Below the pieces are notes generated by a model. That model had not been told where the DNA came from and searched no databases. It saw only the letters and a list, made by a program, of their open reading frames with translations. From Paracyclopina nana (lineage: Eukaryota; Arthropoda; Copepoda; Cyclopoida; Cyclopettidae), in the NCBI GenBank assembly GCA_019096065.1, contig JAGUCH010000005.1, positions 6,820,001 to 6,884,000 of the forward strand: DNA of 64,000 bases. The letters run 5' to 3'. A program made the position numbers and the translations under genes. Below are positions 55,160-64,000 of this stretch, piece after piece. How positions within the stretch are numbered: the first letter of the stretch is position 1; each line of letters starts with the position of its first letter.

Positions 55160-56240
55160 GTTTTGGCCAAAACTTGGCTGCAGCTCGCGCGAAACTGAAG
55201 ATGTCAGTTTTTGTGGTTTCACAAGAAGATTCCATGTGAACTTTTTCATTGGAGACACTCTATAAGGCAAGATTAATTTTAAAGAATTAATTAGGTGTCT
55301 AAGGCTGCGCTGACTCGGGTTATTTGAGCGGAGCGCTTTGTACGCTGGATTAATGAGTTCTTGTGGGCACTGTGGGGGATTTGGGGCCAAAAATGTTCAA
55401 CCTTTTTTATATTGAAAAGAGGCAAAGGTGTCAGCTTTTAAAATCAAATCTTAAGCTTATTTAAAAAACTTTATTAATTTAGGATTCAAAACTTAGCTTG
55501 AAAAAGTTTCTTAGCAAAAAAAGCCTCAGTAAAGCAAATTAAGTTTCTAATCTAAGTCTTGAGCTAAGTAAGCAAGATAATATTTTTCCTATGCCATGCT
55601 GGCAATTTAAGTTTGTAAATCTAGAGTAAGCAAGCAAAATTGAGTCTTCAAGCTAAGAATTAAGTTTCTAGGCTAAGTAACCTTAAGGAAGTCTTGCCTA
55701 CAAAATTATTTTTCAAATCTAGGTTTTCATTTAGTAAATCTGATTTTTAAAGAAACCTTAATATTTAGCTGTACCAAAAAGGTAAGAATGAGCTAACCTT
55801 GTTTTCTGTGCCCTCTTGTAAATAATTGCATTTTTGAGCGCTGGTTTTCTTTCTTGGCAGCTTTCACAATAACTCACACAGCAAAAGGCTTAAAGTTGAC
55901 TTCCAGTCAATAAAAGATGATTGAGAACGACCCATATTTGCTAAATGGCTTGCAATAAATCACATATCATCCTCAAAACAAGCAATTTACAGCTCAAAAA
56001 AATGACAGTATATTGGCTTGTAAACTATTTTACAAACCTGTTTTAGCAGGACATAAAGTTACTTTATAGTACTGTACTCTAAGATATTAAGGTTAATTCA
56101 GGATTTCAGCACTCGCTGCGCTCGGACACGAAAAATTCCACTCGTGCTTGATAATTTGCGAAATTCTGATATTAAGAAGCGCATCTCTACAGCCTAGAAA
56201 GTATTCCTATTTTGATTTCTTTAGACATCTGTGCCACATT
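55160..56240. other. Intergenic, no gene
   Basis: Weak TAAGCAAG/TAAGTTTC repeats at 55480-55690 and one copy of the GCACTGTGGGGGATTTGG motif near 55360. Nothing else recognised. Confidence 0.4.
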
Positions 56241-56624
56241 AGCTTGTTCTCATAAAACTCAGTAAGGCAGGCGGTAAGCAAAGCAAGGCACTTTGGAAGC
56301 TCATAACTCAGTAAGTACTGAGCCGATTGGAACCAAATTTGGAGGGATTCATAAGAGCATATTGAAGAATCTACATGCAAAATTTCATCCGGATCGGAGA
56401 ACTCTAAGGAGGTGGCTGATTTTTCTCCTTTGCTTAACTGATTTGCCTCACTTTCAGTAAGGCGGCCTTAGCGTCCTCCAATCCGGATGAAAATTGGCAT
56501 GAAGATTCTTCAATACGTCCTTATGAATTCCACCAAATTTGGTTCCAATCGGACGAGTAGATGCTGAGATATAAGCGCGCAAAGTGCCTTGCTTACCTTA
56601 TAGAAATTTTTATGAGAACAAGCT
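56241..56624. mobile_element. Foldback element (384 bp)
   Basis: Inverted ends AGCTTGTTCTCATAAAA and TTTTATGAGAACAAGCT with ATT on both flanks. Inside, GATTGGAACCAAATTTGG pairs with CCAAATTTGGTTCCAATC, and CATCCGGATCGGAG faces CCTCCAATCCGGATG. Same family as 39988-40378 by the ACCAAATTTGG core. Confidence 0.75.
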
Positions 56625-57162
56625 ATTGTCTCAAGAAAACGGTAAATTGATGGTTAATGTTATCCACTGTGTTGCCTCAGTGTTTGTGTGCAACAACCGT
56701 ATTAAGCCAACAAATTGTGCCAAAAAATGTCATGGGAAAATCGAGGCTGACTTTTTGTCATTTCATACGGGGAAATTACTGTACAAACACAACACTTTAA
56801 TTAACCATTTTCAAGTGCTGACTTCAACATTTCTTTGAAAAATAATAATGCCAACTTAATTTTCACATTTTCTAAGAGTAGTAAAATAACTTTAAAAGCT
56901 TAAAGTAGCCTTATTTAAAAAAACACAAAACTTTTACACTTTAAAATGAGGCTTAAAATGAAGCAAAAAGGCTTTTTGGGTGGTTAAATAAGGTCACGGC
57001 ACCAGCAAAAAAAAAAACCTTTTATCAACAGATGGAGATTGATGATGGCTTTTTCACACTTTGCTCTGGAAAAGCATTAGGACTTTATCCAATGTGAGGC
57101 ATGTTAACACCTATGGAAGCCGATGTCATCAATTATGTTAAAAAATTATAAATTTAATGAGT

Positions 57163-57235
57163 GCCTCGGTAGCGCAGTAGGCAGCGCGTCAGTCTCATAA
57201 TCTGAAGGCCGTGAGTTCGAGCCTCACCCGGGGCA
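57163..57235 (+). tRNA. tRNA-Met (CAT), elongator type
   Basis: The full cloverleaf can be drawn: acceptor GCCTCGG/CCGGGGC, D arm GCGC AGTAGGCA GCGC, anticodon loop CTCATAA, T loop TTCGAGC, discriminator A. It has no intron. A run of eight T from 57237 is the Pol III terminator. Arm sequences match animal elongator tRNA-Met. Confidence 0.95.
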
Positions 57236-57536
57236 GTTTTTTTTCATTTTACCTCATACGAATTAATGTTGTGTGGCAAACTGACCTAGCTTTATAATCA
57301 ACATAGTAATTTAGTCGTGAAATGCAAGTCTTCGTTTAGTAGAATATATTATTTAAAGCAGTGTAGTTCATTGTTTTAAATTAATAGCTGTTTCAGGAAA
57401 GAAGTTTTAAATCTTGTTACTGGTGTAAAAGAAAAGCAAAAAACAGCACATAAGGCGCCAAAAATCTAGTATAAGCCCAATTTTGGTTTACAATTTCTAT
57501 TTTAAATTGACTAGCGCCAACGCGGTTTTCAAAAAT

Positions 57537-57660
57537 GCCGGCGCGCGCTTTTTTCCGTTAGTCTGGCCGGTCCGCCGTATTGATGTGGTACGATAATTGC
57601 GTGCGCCCTCGTTTTGTTGCGCCCGCTAACCAAAATAAAGCGGAAAATAGCCGAATAGTT
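57537..57660 (+). promoter_or_regulatory. Shared upstream motifs of zinc-finger gene B
   Basis: GCCGGCGCGCGCT (57537-57549) then AAAGCGGAAAATAGCCGAAT (57637-57656). The ATG follows at 57721. The same pair precedes the other two family members. Confidence 0.55.
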
Positions 57661-57720
57661 CAATGACGACAATTCAGCTGACCATTTCACTGATATCAGT
57701 TCTAATTCAGCTACCGAAAA

Positions 57721-58782
57721 ATGAACAAGTGCGAAATTTGCGGGCAAAAGTTCAAGCTTGCCATAGCTTTGAAAAAGCACCGAGAAGCCAAACATGAAGC
57801 AGCTAAGAGTGTGGCAAAAACTAAGCCTTTTCAGTGTGACATTTGTGACAAACAGTTTGGTCAGAAATCTGACCTTTCGAGACATTTCCTAACTGTGCAT
57901 GAAGGCATCAGAAAATTCCAGTGTGACATTTGTGACAAAAGGTTTGGTCGAAGTGTCACTCTTTCAAACCATGTCAAAACTGTGCATGAAGGCATCCGAA
58001 AATTCAAATGTGACATTTGCGATAAAAGGTTTGGTCAAAGTAGCACCCTTTCAAACCATGTCAATTCTGTGCATGAAGGCATCCGAAAGTTCAAATGTGA
58101 CATTTGTGATAAAAGGTTTGGACAAAACAGCTACCTAGCAACTCATGTCAAAACTGTGCATGAAGGCATCCGAAAATTCAAATGTGACATTTGCGATAAA
58201 AGGTTTGGTCGAAGGGGCAACCTTTCAAACCATGTCAAAACTGTGCATGAAGGCATCAGAAAATTCAAATGTGACATTTGCGATAAAAGGTACGGTCACA
58301 GTTGCACCCTTGCAGTTCATGTCAAAACTGTGCATGAAGGCATCCGAAAATTCAAATGTGACATTTGTGACAAAAGGTTTGGTCGAAGTGACACCCTTTC
58401 AAGCCATGTCAATTCTGTGCATGAAGGCATCCGAAATTTCAAATGTGACATTTGCGATAAAAGGTTTGGTCAAAGTGGCACCCTTTCAAGCCATGTCAAT
58501 TCTGTGCATGAAGGCATCCGAAAGTTCAAATGTGACATTTGTGATAGATGTTTCAGTGAAAGTGGCAGCCTTGCAGTTCATGTCAAAACTGTGCATGAAG
58601 GCATCCGAAAATTCAAATGTGACATTTGTGATAAAAGGTACGGTCACAGTTGCACCCTTGCAGTTCATGTCAAAACTGTGCATGAAGGCATCCGAAAATT
58701 CAAATGTGACATTTGTGATAAAAGGTTTGGGCAAAGAAGTGTCCTTTCAAGGCATGTCAAAGCAGTGCATGAGGATCTCTGA
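57721..58782 (+). CDS. C2H2 zinc-finger protein B, 12 fingers
   Basis: Single exon, 353 residues. The N-terminal finger CEICGQKFKLAIALKKHREAKH is followed by 11 near-identical units of 29 residues (87 bp) of the form CDICDKRFGxxxxLxxHVKTVH joined by the linker EGIRKFK. This linker replaces the TGEKP linker of Kruppel-type proteins, and the His spacing is X4. Fingers differ mainly at the four or five helix positions that read DNA (for example GQSSTLSNH, GHSCTLAVH, SESGSLAVH). It is probably a nuclear DNA-binding factor. The stop TGA falls where the linker CGA codon is expected, and decayed finger sequence continues to about 58920. AATAAA follows near 59031. Confidence 0.85.
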   Translation: MNKCEICGQKFKLAIALKKHREAKHEAAKSVAKTKPFQCDICDKQFGQKSDLSRHFLTVHEGIRKFQCDICDKRFGRSVTLSNHVKTVHEGIRKFKCDICDKRFGQSSTLSNHVNSVHEGIRKFKCDICDKRFGQNSYLATHVKTVHEGIRKFKCDICDKRFGRRGNLSNHVKTVHEGIRKFKCDICDKRYGHSCTLAVHVKTVHEGIRKFKCDICDKRFGRSDTLSSHVNSVHEGIRNFKCDICDKRFGQSGTLSSHVNSVHEGIRKFKCDICDRCFSESGSLAVHVKTVHEGIRKFKCDICDKRYGHSCTLAVHVKTVHEGIRKFKCDICDKRFGQRSVLSRHVKAVHEDL

Positions 58783-58922
58783 AAATTCAAATGTGACTTT
58801 TGTGACCAAAGAAATTGGGCAAAAAAGGCAACCTTGCAGCTCTTATGAAAGAAGTGCACGAAAGCATCCAAAAATCCAGTACAGTGTGACATTTGTGGCA
58901 AATGGTTTAGGTTTAAATTATG
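58783..58922 (+). pseudogene. Decayed finger sequence after the stop of gene B
   Basis: The frame after the TGA still reads KFKCDFCDQ, and further on QCDICGKWFRFK, with stops and lost histidines. It looks like two former fingers released from selection by the nonsense change. Confidence 0.6.
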
Positions 58923-59392
58923 AAGTTTAGCATGTTTTCAGCCTTATTTTCTATTTATTGCTTTCTTTTTTAGCAGTTTTGAGGTTGAAGTCGCAATGAT
59001 ATGGTGCTACTTGATGCGTATTTTATCATTGAAATAAAAATAATAGAAAAATATCCAATTTATAGACATCGTGATCATAACATCAACATTGACCATGAGT
59101 ATTCCTTCAGGCCTTTAAGGGCGAAATTGAGTAGGCCGGAAAGTAAATCATAGCTACCAGAAAAATTACAATCATTTCAAATAAATTCCCAATTTGGCTT
59201 TTGTGCTAATTATAATATGAGGAACTCATCAAGATCTTTAGTAACACTGTTTTTGTTCCATTTTTCTGGCAGAAAGTCAGGATCGAAAAAACCCCCCAAA
59301 TGTTTCCCCTCCTATTGGAATTCAACTATATTATCAAATTTAGGAGCTACAAAGTAAGAGTGCCAAAAAAGAATCCTCTTTTTATTTTAGAA

Positions 59393-59995
59393 CACATTGA
59401 CTTGAAGGAGGTCCTAACCCAAACTCTTTACAACACCCAAAAATATACATTTTCTGAAAGCTTATGTTTTTAGGGTTCATTTGGTAGTAATTTAAAAATC
59501 CTGGCCTATGGCTTCCCATAACATAAAATTTTCAAAAACGTCTAGCACCTACAGTTTAATATTTTTTGAGATTTTAAATAGCAATGACCCCCTCTGAAAA
59601 AAGAAGGTCTAACTTTTTTTATTTCATAAGCAAGTCTGTAAAATGCACTCAAATTGAGATATTTGCTGCCAAACTTATTATGCAAAATTAATCAAGTTGG
59701 CAGTAATCTACTTTTAGTATCGCTTTATCTCCGTTTCTGTTCATCCTAGCGATTTTACCATTAAGTAACTTAAGTTTTATTTTTGAATTTTAGTGGGGGT
59801 CATTGAAGCTAATTATCCCCAAAAAATGAGCCATTTTTGCGCAAAACGTTTTTAAAAATTTTATGTTATTGGAAGCGATAGGCCAGGATTTTTATTTTAT
59901 CACCAAATGAACCCTTGGGACATAAGCTTTCAGAAAATATATAATTCTGGGGTGTTGTAAGTAGTTTGGGTTAGGTCCCTTGCCAAGTCAATGTG
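59393..59995. mobile_element. Large foldback element (603 bp) with AGAA target duplication
   Basis: The left 190 bp and right 190 bp are diverged reverse complements: CACATTGACTTG/CAAGTCAATGTG, CCTAACCCAAACT/AGTTTGGGTTAGG, TTTCTGAAAGCTTATG/CATAAGCTTTCAGAAA. AGAA flanks both ends (59389-59392, 59996-59999). No coding capacity is visible. Confidence 0.75.
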
Positions 59996-59999
59996 AGAA

Positions 60000-60420
60000 G
60001 CAATCTTGATTGTTATTTAACACCTTTGTCAGCTAATTCTCTGTTTGTTTCTTAACTTTTTTGGCCCTAAAATGATCATCACACTTTTGAAGTCAAAACG
60101 ATCATAAATTCTTTCCCTACCCAAAACTTCAAATGCTTCATTACAAGTGGGCAGTGTAATGATACTATGATAAGGGTGTCGGTAATAATTAGCATAGATT
60201 CCTTTATTACTGTGGGGCAAAAATTCCCATTTCGCCACTAGATGTCACTCTAAGTTTGACAACTGCGCTGAAAAGTGGCGCCCTCTTTATCATAAAATTC
60301 TGATTAGTAGTCCATTCTCACTCAGCCTGCGCTTTAGGACCTTTTTGGCCTTTCTAACATGGTAACATCTTGAAACACTTTAGATGCATAGGTCACCTTC
60401 CATTTTTAGCGTCTAATGAC
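60000..60420. other. Intergenic, no certain gene
   Basis: A 69-codon minus-strand frame (60238-60029) has no recognised family, and I do not support it as a gene. Confidence 0.3.
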
Positions 60421-60421
60421 G

Positions 60422-60536
60422 CCCCGGCGTGCGCTTTTCATTAACCGCCGCTTTGTTGTGTTTTTCATTGGAGAACAACGCGTGCGCTCATTTTACGGTG
60501 CTCGCTCATCAAAATAAAGCGGAAAATAGCCGAATT
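60422..60536 (+). promoter_or_regulatory. Shared upstream motifs of zinc-finger gene C
   Basis: CCCCGGCGTGCGCT (60423-60434 region) then AAAGCGGAAAATAGCCGAAT (60516-60535), before the ATG at 60613. Confidence 0.5.
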
Positions 60537-60612
60537 GTTGCTTGCTCCAAGTTGACCAAAACAGTTGACAGGCTCAGTAAAGTAAATTCAGTTCACAATC
60601 AGCTTTTGAAGA

Positions 60613-61851
60613 ATGAACAAGTGCGAAATTTGCGGGCAAAAGTTCAAGCTTGCCATAGCTTTGAAAAAGCACCGAGAAGCCAAACATGAAGCAGCTAAGA
60701 GTGTGGCAAAAACTAAGCCTTTTCAGTGTGACATTTGTGACAAAATGTTTGGTCGCAGTGGCACACTTGCAGTTCATGTCAAAACTGTGCATGAAGGCAT
60801 CCGAAAATTCAAGTGTGACATTTGTGATAAAAGGTTTGGTCAAAGTAGCACCCTTGCAAATCATATCAAAATTGTGCATGAAGGCATCCAAAAGTTCAAA
60901 TGTGACATTTGTGATAGATGTTTCAGTGAAAGTGGCAGCCTTGCAGTTCATGTCAAAACTGTGCATGAAGGCATCCGAAAGTTCAAATGTGACATTTGTG
61001 ATAAAAGGTTTGGACAAAACAGCCACCTAGCAACTCATGTCAAAACTGTGCATGAAGGCATCAGAAAATTCAAATGTGACATTTGCGATAAAATGTTTGG
61101 TCGAAGTGGCACCCTTTCAAGCCATGTCAATTCTGTGCATGAAGGCATCCGAAATTTCAAATGTGACATTTGTGATAAAAGGTTTGGCCGCAGAGGCGCC
61201 CTTGCAAGGCATGTCAATTCTGTGCATGAAGGTGTCAGCAAATTCAAGTGTGACATTTGTGAAAAAATGTTTAATCTAAGCGGCAACCTTTTAGTTCATG
61301 TCAAAACTGTGCATGAAGGCATCCAAATTTTCAAATGTGACATTTGCGATAAAAAGTTCAGTCACAGTGGTACCCTTGCAGTTCATGTCAAAACTGTGCA
61401 CGAAGGCATCCGAAAATTCAAATGTGACATTTGTGACAAAATGTTTGGTCGCAGTGGCACACTTGCAGTTCATGTCAAAACTGTGCATGAAGGCATCCGA
61501 AAATTCAAGTGTGACATTTGTGATAAAAGGTTTGGTCAAAGTAGCACCCTTGCAAATCATATCAAAATTGTGCATGAAGGCATCCGAAAGTTCAAATGTG
61601 ACATTTGTGATAGATGTTTCAGTGAAAGTGGCAGCCTTGCAGTTCATGTCAAAACTGTGCATGAAGGCATCCGAAAATTCAAATGTGACATTTGTGATAA
61701 AATGTTTGCGCAAAGTGGCAACCTTGCAATTCATGTCAAAACTGTGCATGAAGGCATCCGAAAATTCAAGTGTGACATTTGTAAAAAAATGTTTGGTCAT
61801 AGCGGCAACCTTTTAATTCATATCAAAACTGTACACAAGGGGGGTCTCTGA
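60613..61851 (+). CDS. C2H2 zinc-finger protein C, 14 fingers
   Basis: Single exon, 412 residues, paralogue of gene B. The first 42 residues are the same (MNKCEICGQKFKLAIALKK...SVAKTKPFQCDIC). Fourteen fingers with 29-residue spacing and EGIRKFK-type linkers follow. Fingers 2-4 and 10-12 are almost the same at DNA level with a 696-bp (8 x 87) offset, so a block was duplicated within the gene. Helix variants include GRSGTLAVH, GQSSTLANH, SESGSLAVH and NLSGNLLVH. It presumably binds a long DNA site in the nucleus. The end (KTVHKGGL, stop) is followed by one more finger out of frame, and AATAAA at 61936 overlaps that relic. Confidence 0.85.
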   Translation: MNKCEICGQKFKLAIALKKHREAKHEAAKSVAKTKPFQCDICDKMFGRSGTLAVHVKTVHEGIRKFKCDICDKRFGQSSTLANHIKIVHEGIQKFKCDICDRCFSESGSLAVHVKTVHEGIRKFKCDICDKRFGQNSHLATHVKTVHEGIRKFKCDICDKMFGRSGTLSSHVNSVHEGIRNFKCDICDKRFGRRGALARHVNSVHEGVSKFKCDICEKMFNLSGNLLVHVKTVHEGIQIFKCDICDKKFSHSGTLAVHVKTVHEGIRKFKCDICDKMFGRSGTLAVHVKTVHEGIRKFKCDICDKRFGQSSTLANHIKIVHEGIRKFKCDICDRCFSESGSLAVHVKTVHEGIRKFKCDICDKMFAQSGNLAIHVKTVHEGIRKFKCDICKKMFGHSGNLLIHIKTVHKGGL

Positions 61852-61940
61852 ACATTCAATTCAAATGTGACATTTGTGATGAAAGGTTCGGTCATCGCCA
61901 CACCCTTGCAGCTCATGTCAAATATATGCATATGGAATAA
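61852..61940 (+). pseudogene. Out-of-frame relic finger after gene C
   Basis: A frame beginning FKCDICDERFGHRHTLAAH reads as a normal finger but is out of phase with the coding frame. It ends at a TAA overlapping the poly(A) signal. Confidence 0.6.
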
Positions 61941-62112
61941 AGAAATAGCCCTGATATATTTTTTTAAACTGGCTATAGTTAAATTGATGAAAATTCAGTA
62001 ATAAATATGAAATAGGTCACATCTTTCCACAATTTTTTACATTTTCAATGTATGCTGATGATTGTTTTGATTTCTGTTTTGATATTGACGAGGTTAACAA
62101 AGAAAAAATATT

Positions 62113-62184
62113 AGGGGGCACACGGATTTGAACCATGGACCTATCGGACTGCAGCCGATTGCTCTACCACTGAGCTATACCCCC
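62113..62184 (-). tRNA. tRNA-Cys (GCA)
   Basis: Read leftward: acceptor GGGGGTA/TGCCCCC, D arm GCTCAGTGGTAGAGC, anticodon stem-loop with CTGCAGT, T arm CATGG TTCAAAT CCGTG, discriminator T. It has no intron. TTTTTT follows within ten bases as the terminator. Confidence 0.95.
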
Positions 62185-62557
62185 AACATACTCACTACAG
62201 CAATATTTTGTGTACTTATTGCATTTTTTTAAACAAGAACACATTTTTAAGCAACTTTTATTAAAATACTCTTTAATTACTCAAGAGCTGTACGTTGAAA
62301 GACCTTTATAAAAACAAAATTCAATCAAGCTAAGTCACAAGTTTAGAAAAAAGCAGCGAAATAACTAATTGTTTTATATTGATTTTTAAAACTAAAAATT
62401 CCCCTTTTTTAAAGTAAACAATAAGTTCTTGAAAGGAATGTAGCCCTCATTGGAATGTGGCACCAAAATGAAAGTTTAGCAGGCCGGCTTCAGCTCAACT
62501 TGCTGGTGAGCTGCACAACCCTTAAAAAACTTTTTTAGCCATTTTTAACCATATTAT

Positions 62558-62863
62558 TTATATGAATAACTGAACATACCAAACATGCGTTATTGTTGCT
62601 TTTTGCTCTATGAATACAATATCTTTTTCCTGCATTTCGACGCTTGGGTCAGGTTGTGTCTCAGCAAGTTGAGCTCTGTTGCACTGGGGCCTTTTGGGTA
62701 TAGGTGAAACTTGTACCTGGTTCATGTGTGTCAGTTTCACCATTTCACTTCCTGCATAAACTACTACTACGTCTCGAAAATCATCATGAAACAACCACCT
62801 CGATTTGACAACAGTTTTTGGGTAAACTATATCCTTAAATACTTTTAACCCCAATTTGCCCAT
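62558..62863 (-). CDS. Hypothetical open frame, 101 residues
   Basis: An ATG-initiated frame starting MGKLGLKVFKDIVYPK with no low-complexity or repeat character. It holds DDFRDVVVVYAGSEMVKLTH and ends shortly after a possible donor (TTTG/GTATGT near 62583). It could be a short gene or the first exon of one running leftward. No family recognised. Confidence 0.25.
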   Translation of the reverse strand: MGKLGLKVFKDIVYPKTVVKSRWLFHDDFRDVVVVYAGSEMVKLTHMNQVQVSPIPKRPQCNRAQLAETQPDPSVEMQEKDIVFIEQKATITHVWYVQLFI

Positions 62864-64000
62864 TTTCGGCCCAAAATCCAGTTAATTCAAGGAATGAAGG
62901 AAATAATGGGATATTTTTGTACTTTTGATTTTTGCTGCATAATGTGACCCTTTCTTGCCCACTTGGATCATTTGAAGCCCATTTGGGCACTTTTAAAGCC
63001 GTATTTAGTATTTTTCAAAATGTCTTAATTACTTTGTAATTGTGTTTTAATTGAGGGATTTTGGCTTCATGAAACCGATTTAGCCCTTAAAAACCCATTT
63101 ACCCCATTTGGGCTATACCAAACTCAATTAGGCGGATTTGCAACACTTTTGGCCCTTCTATGCCCATTTTGGGTCTATTTAGCCCATTTTGGGCCTTCTT
63201 AGCCCATTTTGGGCCTTAGCCCATTATGCCTTTTGAGCCCAATTAGACATTTCCACTTTTATCAGCTCATTTAGCCTTATTTAGCCTTTTGAGCCCATGT
63301 TTCACCCTCTTTGCTCAGTTTTTGCCCTTCAATTGATTTTAGCCCATTTTGCTTCATTTTCATTTTCTTGACATTTTTCGCATAACTTTTACACTAAATA
63401 TTCTTTAATAATCGAGCAAGGTTTCCTTTTTCTTAGAAACCCAAATTTGCCCAATTTTAATATTTACAAATCCTCGCTGCTCATTTTTGCAAAGTAAAAG
63501 GCCAGTTTTCGGGTAATTCTTCTTCATACAAGTTTTGTGCACCGAACTTTACACGCGGGCAATTTTACAGCTCTTTTGGACAGCAGCAGCAGAAGCAAAA
63601 CTTTTGGCCTCACAGATGAAACTTTTTGACATGTGCTCACTTTAATTACAGACTTTTAAATAGCTGGCAAATTCTACATTTTTCTTCCAAAAAGATTCAT
63701 CTTTTGCGCCTTTTTCGCCACAATCAACAACTTTGTATTTCATTTATGCATGTTTTTATTTCAGTTTTTGGAGGTGTTAAGGGGCAAATTTGGGGCATTT
63801 TTTGGAATATTTTTATCTGAGCTTTTGTTTTATGTTTTGTTTTTATGACAAATCGGGCCTATTTGGGGTAAAATGAACCCATAATGGGCTCCATGGGGCA
63901 ATTTGGGTCATTTTGGTTATTAAAAAGTGTGTGGCCATGAGAAAAAACTATTTTGGGGACTTTTGTGCTTGTTTGCGATTGAAAGGGCCAATTTGGGCTT
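62864..64000. repeat. Short AGCCCATTTTGGGC repeats and plain AT-rich DNA
   Basis: 62940-63330 holds many copies of TTAGCCCATTTTGGGCCTT and shorter forms; the motif is itself near-palindromic. The remainder to the window edge shows weaker versions (63850-63990) and no gene. Confidence 0.6.

Noticed and set aside
60029..60238. 69-codon minus-strand frame
   Set aside because: No recognised family, no splice partner found, and near a foldback element; insufficient support.
58486..61800. Long minus-strand and shifted-frame open readings across the zinc-finger genes
   Set aside because: Antisense or shifted readings of the 87-bp finger unit; each repeats the same MHSFDMN or KASENSNVTF pattern.

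Overview
This is a eukaryotic nuclear window, almost certainly arthropod. The NMDA-receptor gene is of the insect/crustacean Nmdar2 type (pore sequence with Gln at the usual Asn site, FIYDGTVL in S2). Genes carry many introns, several near the practical minimum of about 55 nt, with AATAAA signals just after the stops. A crustacean is my best guess; the species cannot be told from the sequence. Host DNA is AT-rich and packed with short-period minisatellites.

Layout. 1-740 (-): N-terminal part of a DEG/ENaC sodium channel, running off the left edge. 1109-1420 (+): a NATD1-like small GNAT protein. 2610-3586 (-): a frameshifted C2H2 zinc-finger gene. 4432-5325 (-): an intronless multi-pass membrane protein. 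5700-10384 (-): liprin-beta, eight exons recognised, ending in three SAM domains. 10.4-19.05 kb: gene-free, with minisatellites, tRNA-derived SINEs and MITEs. 19057-29422 (-): a complete Ty3/gypsy-class LTR retroelement with gag, pol and an env-like gene, identical LTRs and a 5-bp target duplication. 29.4-32.2 kb: more repeats and a SINE. 32259-46318 (-): Nmdar2 (GluN2 subunit), sixteen exons in consistent phase, each large intron holding its own minisatellite. 49742-55158 (-): a five-exon gene for a secreted protein of unknown function. 57163-57235 (+): tRNA-Met(CAT). 57721-58782 and 60613-61851 (+): two paralogous C2H2 genes with 12 and 14 fingers. 62113-62184 (-): tRNA-Cys(GCA). The right end is repetitive.

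How it fits together. Liprin-beta is a synaptic/adhesion scaffold and Nmdar2 a synaptic receptor; I see no sign that their proximity is functional. The three zinc-finger genes form one family: same first finger, same 5' flank motifs, and decayed fingers or frame breaks at their 3' ends. The retroelement is the most striking unit. It is intact, recent and GC-rich against the host, and it carries a recognisable -1 frameshift signal (slippery heptamer plus hairpin) between gag and pol and an env-like glycoprotein I could not assign to a family.

Limits: exon models were derived by hand from splice signals and phase. Domain calls rest on recognised family motifs, with no database search.
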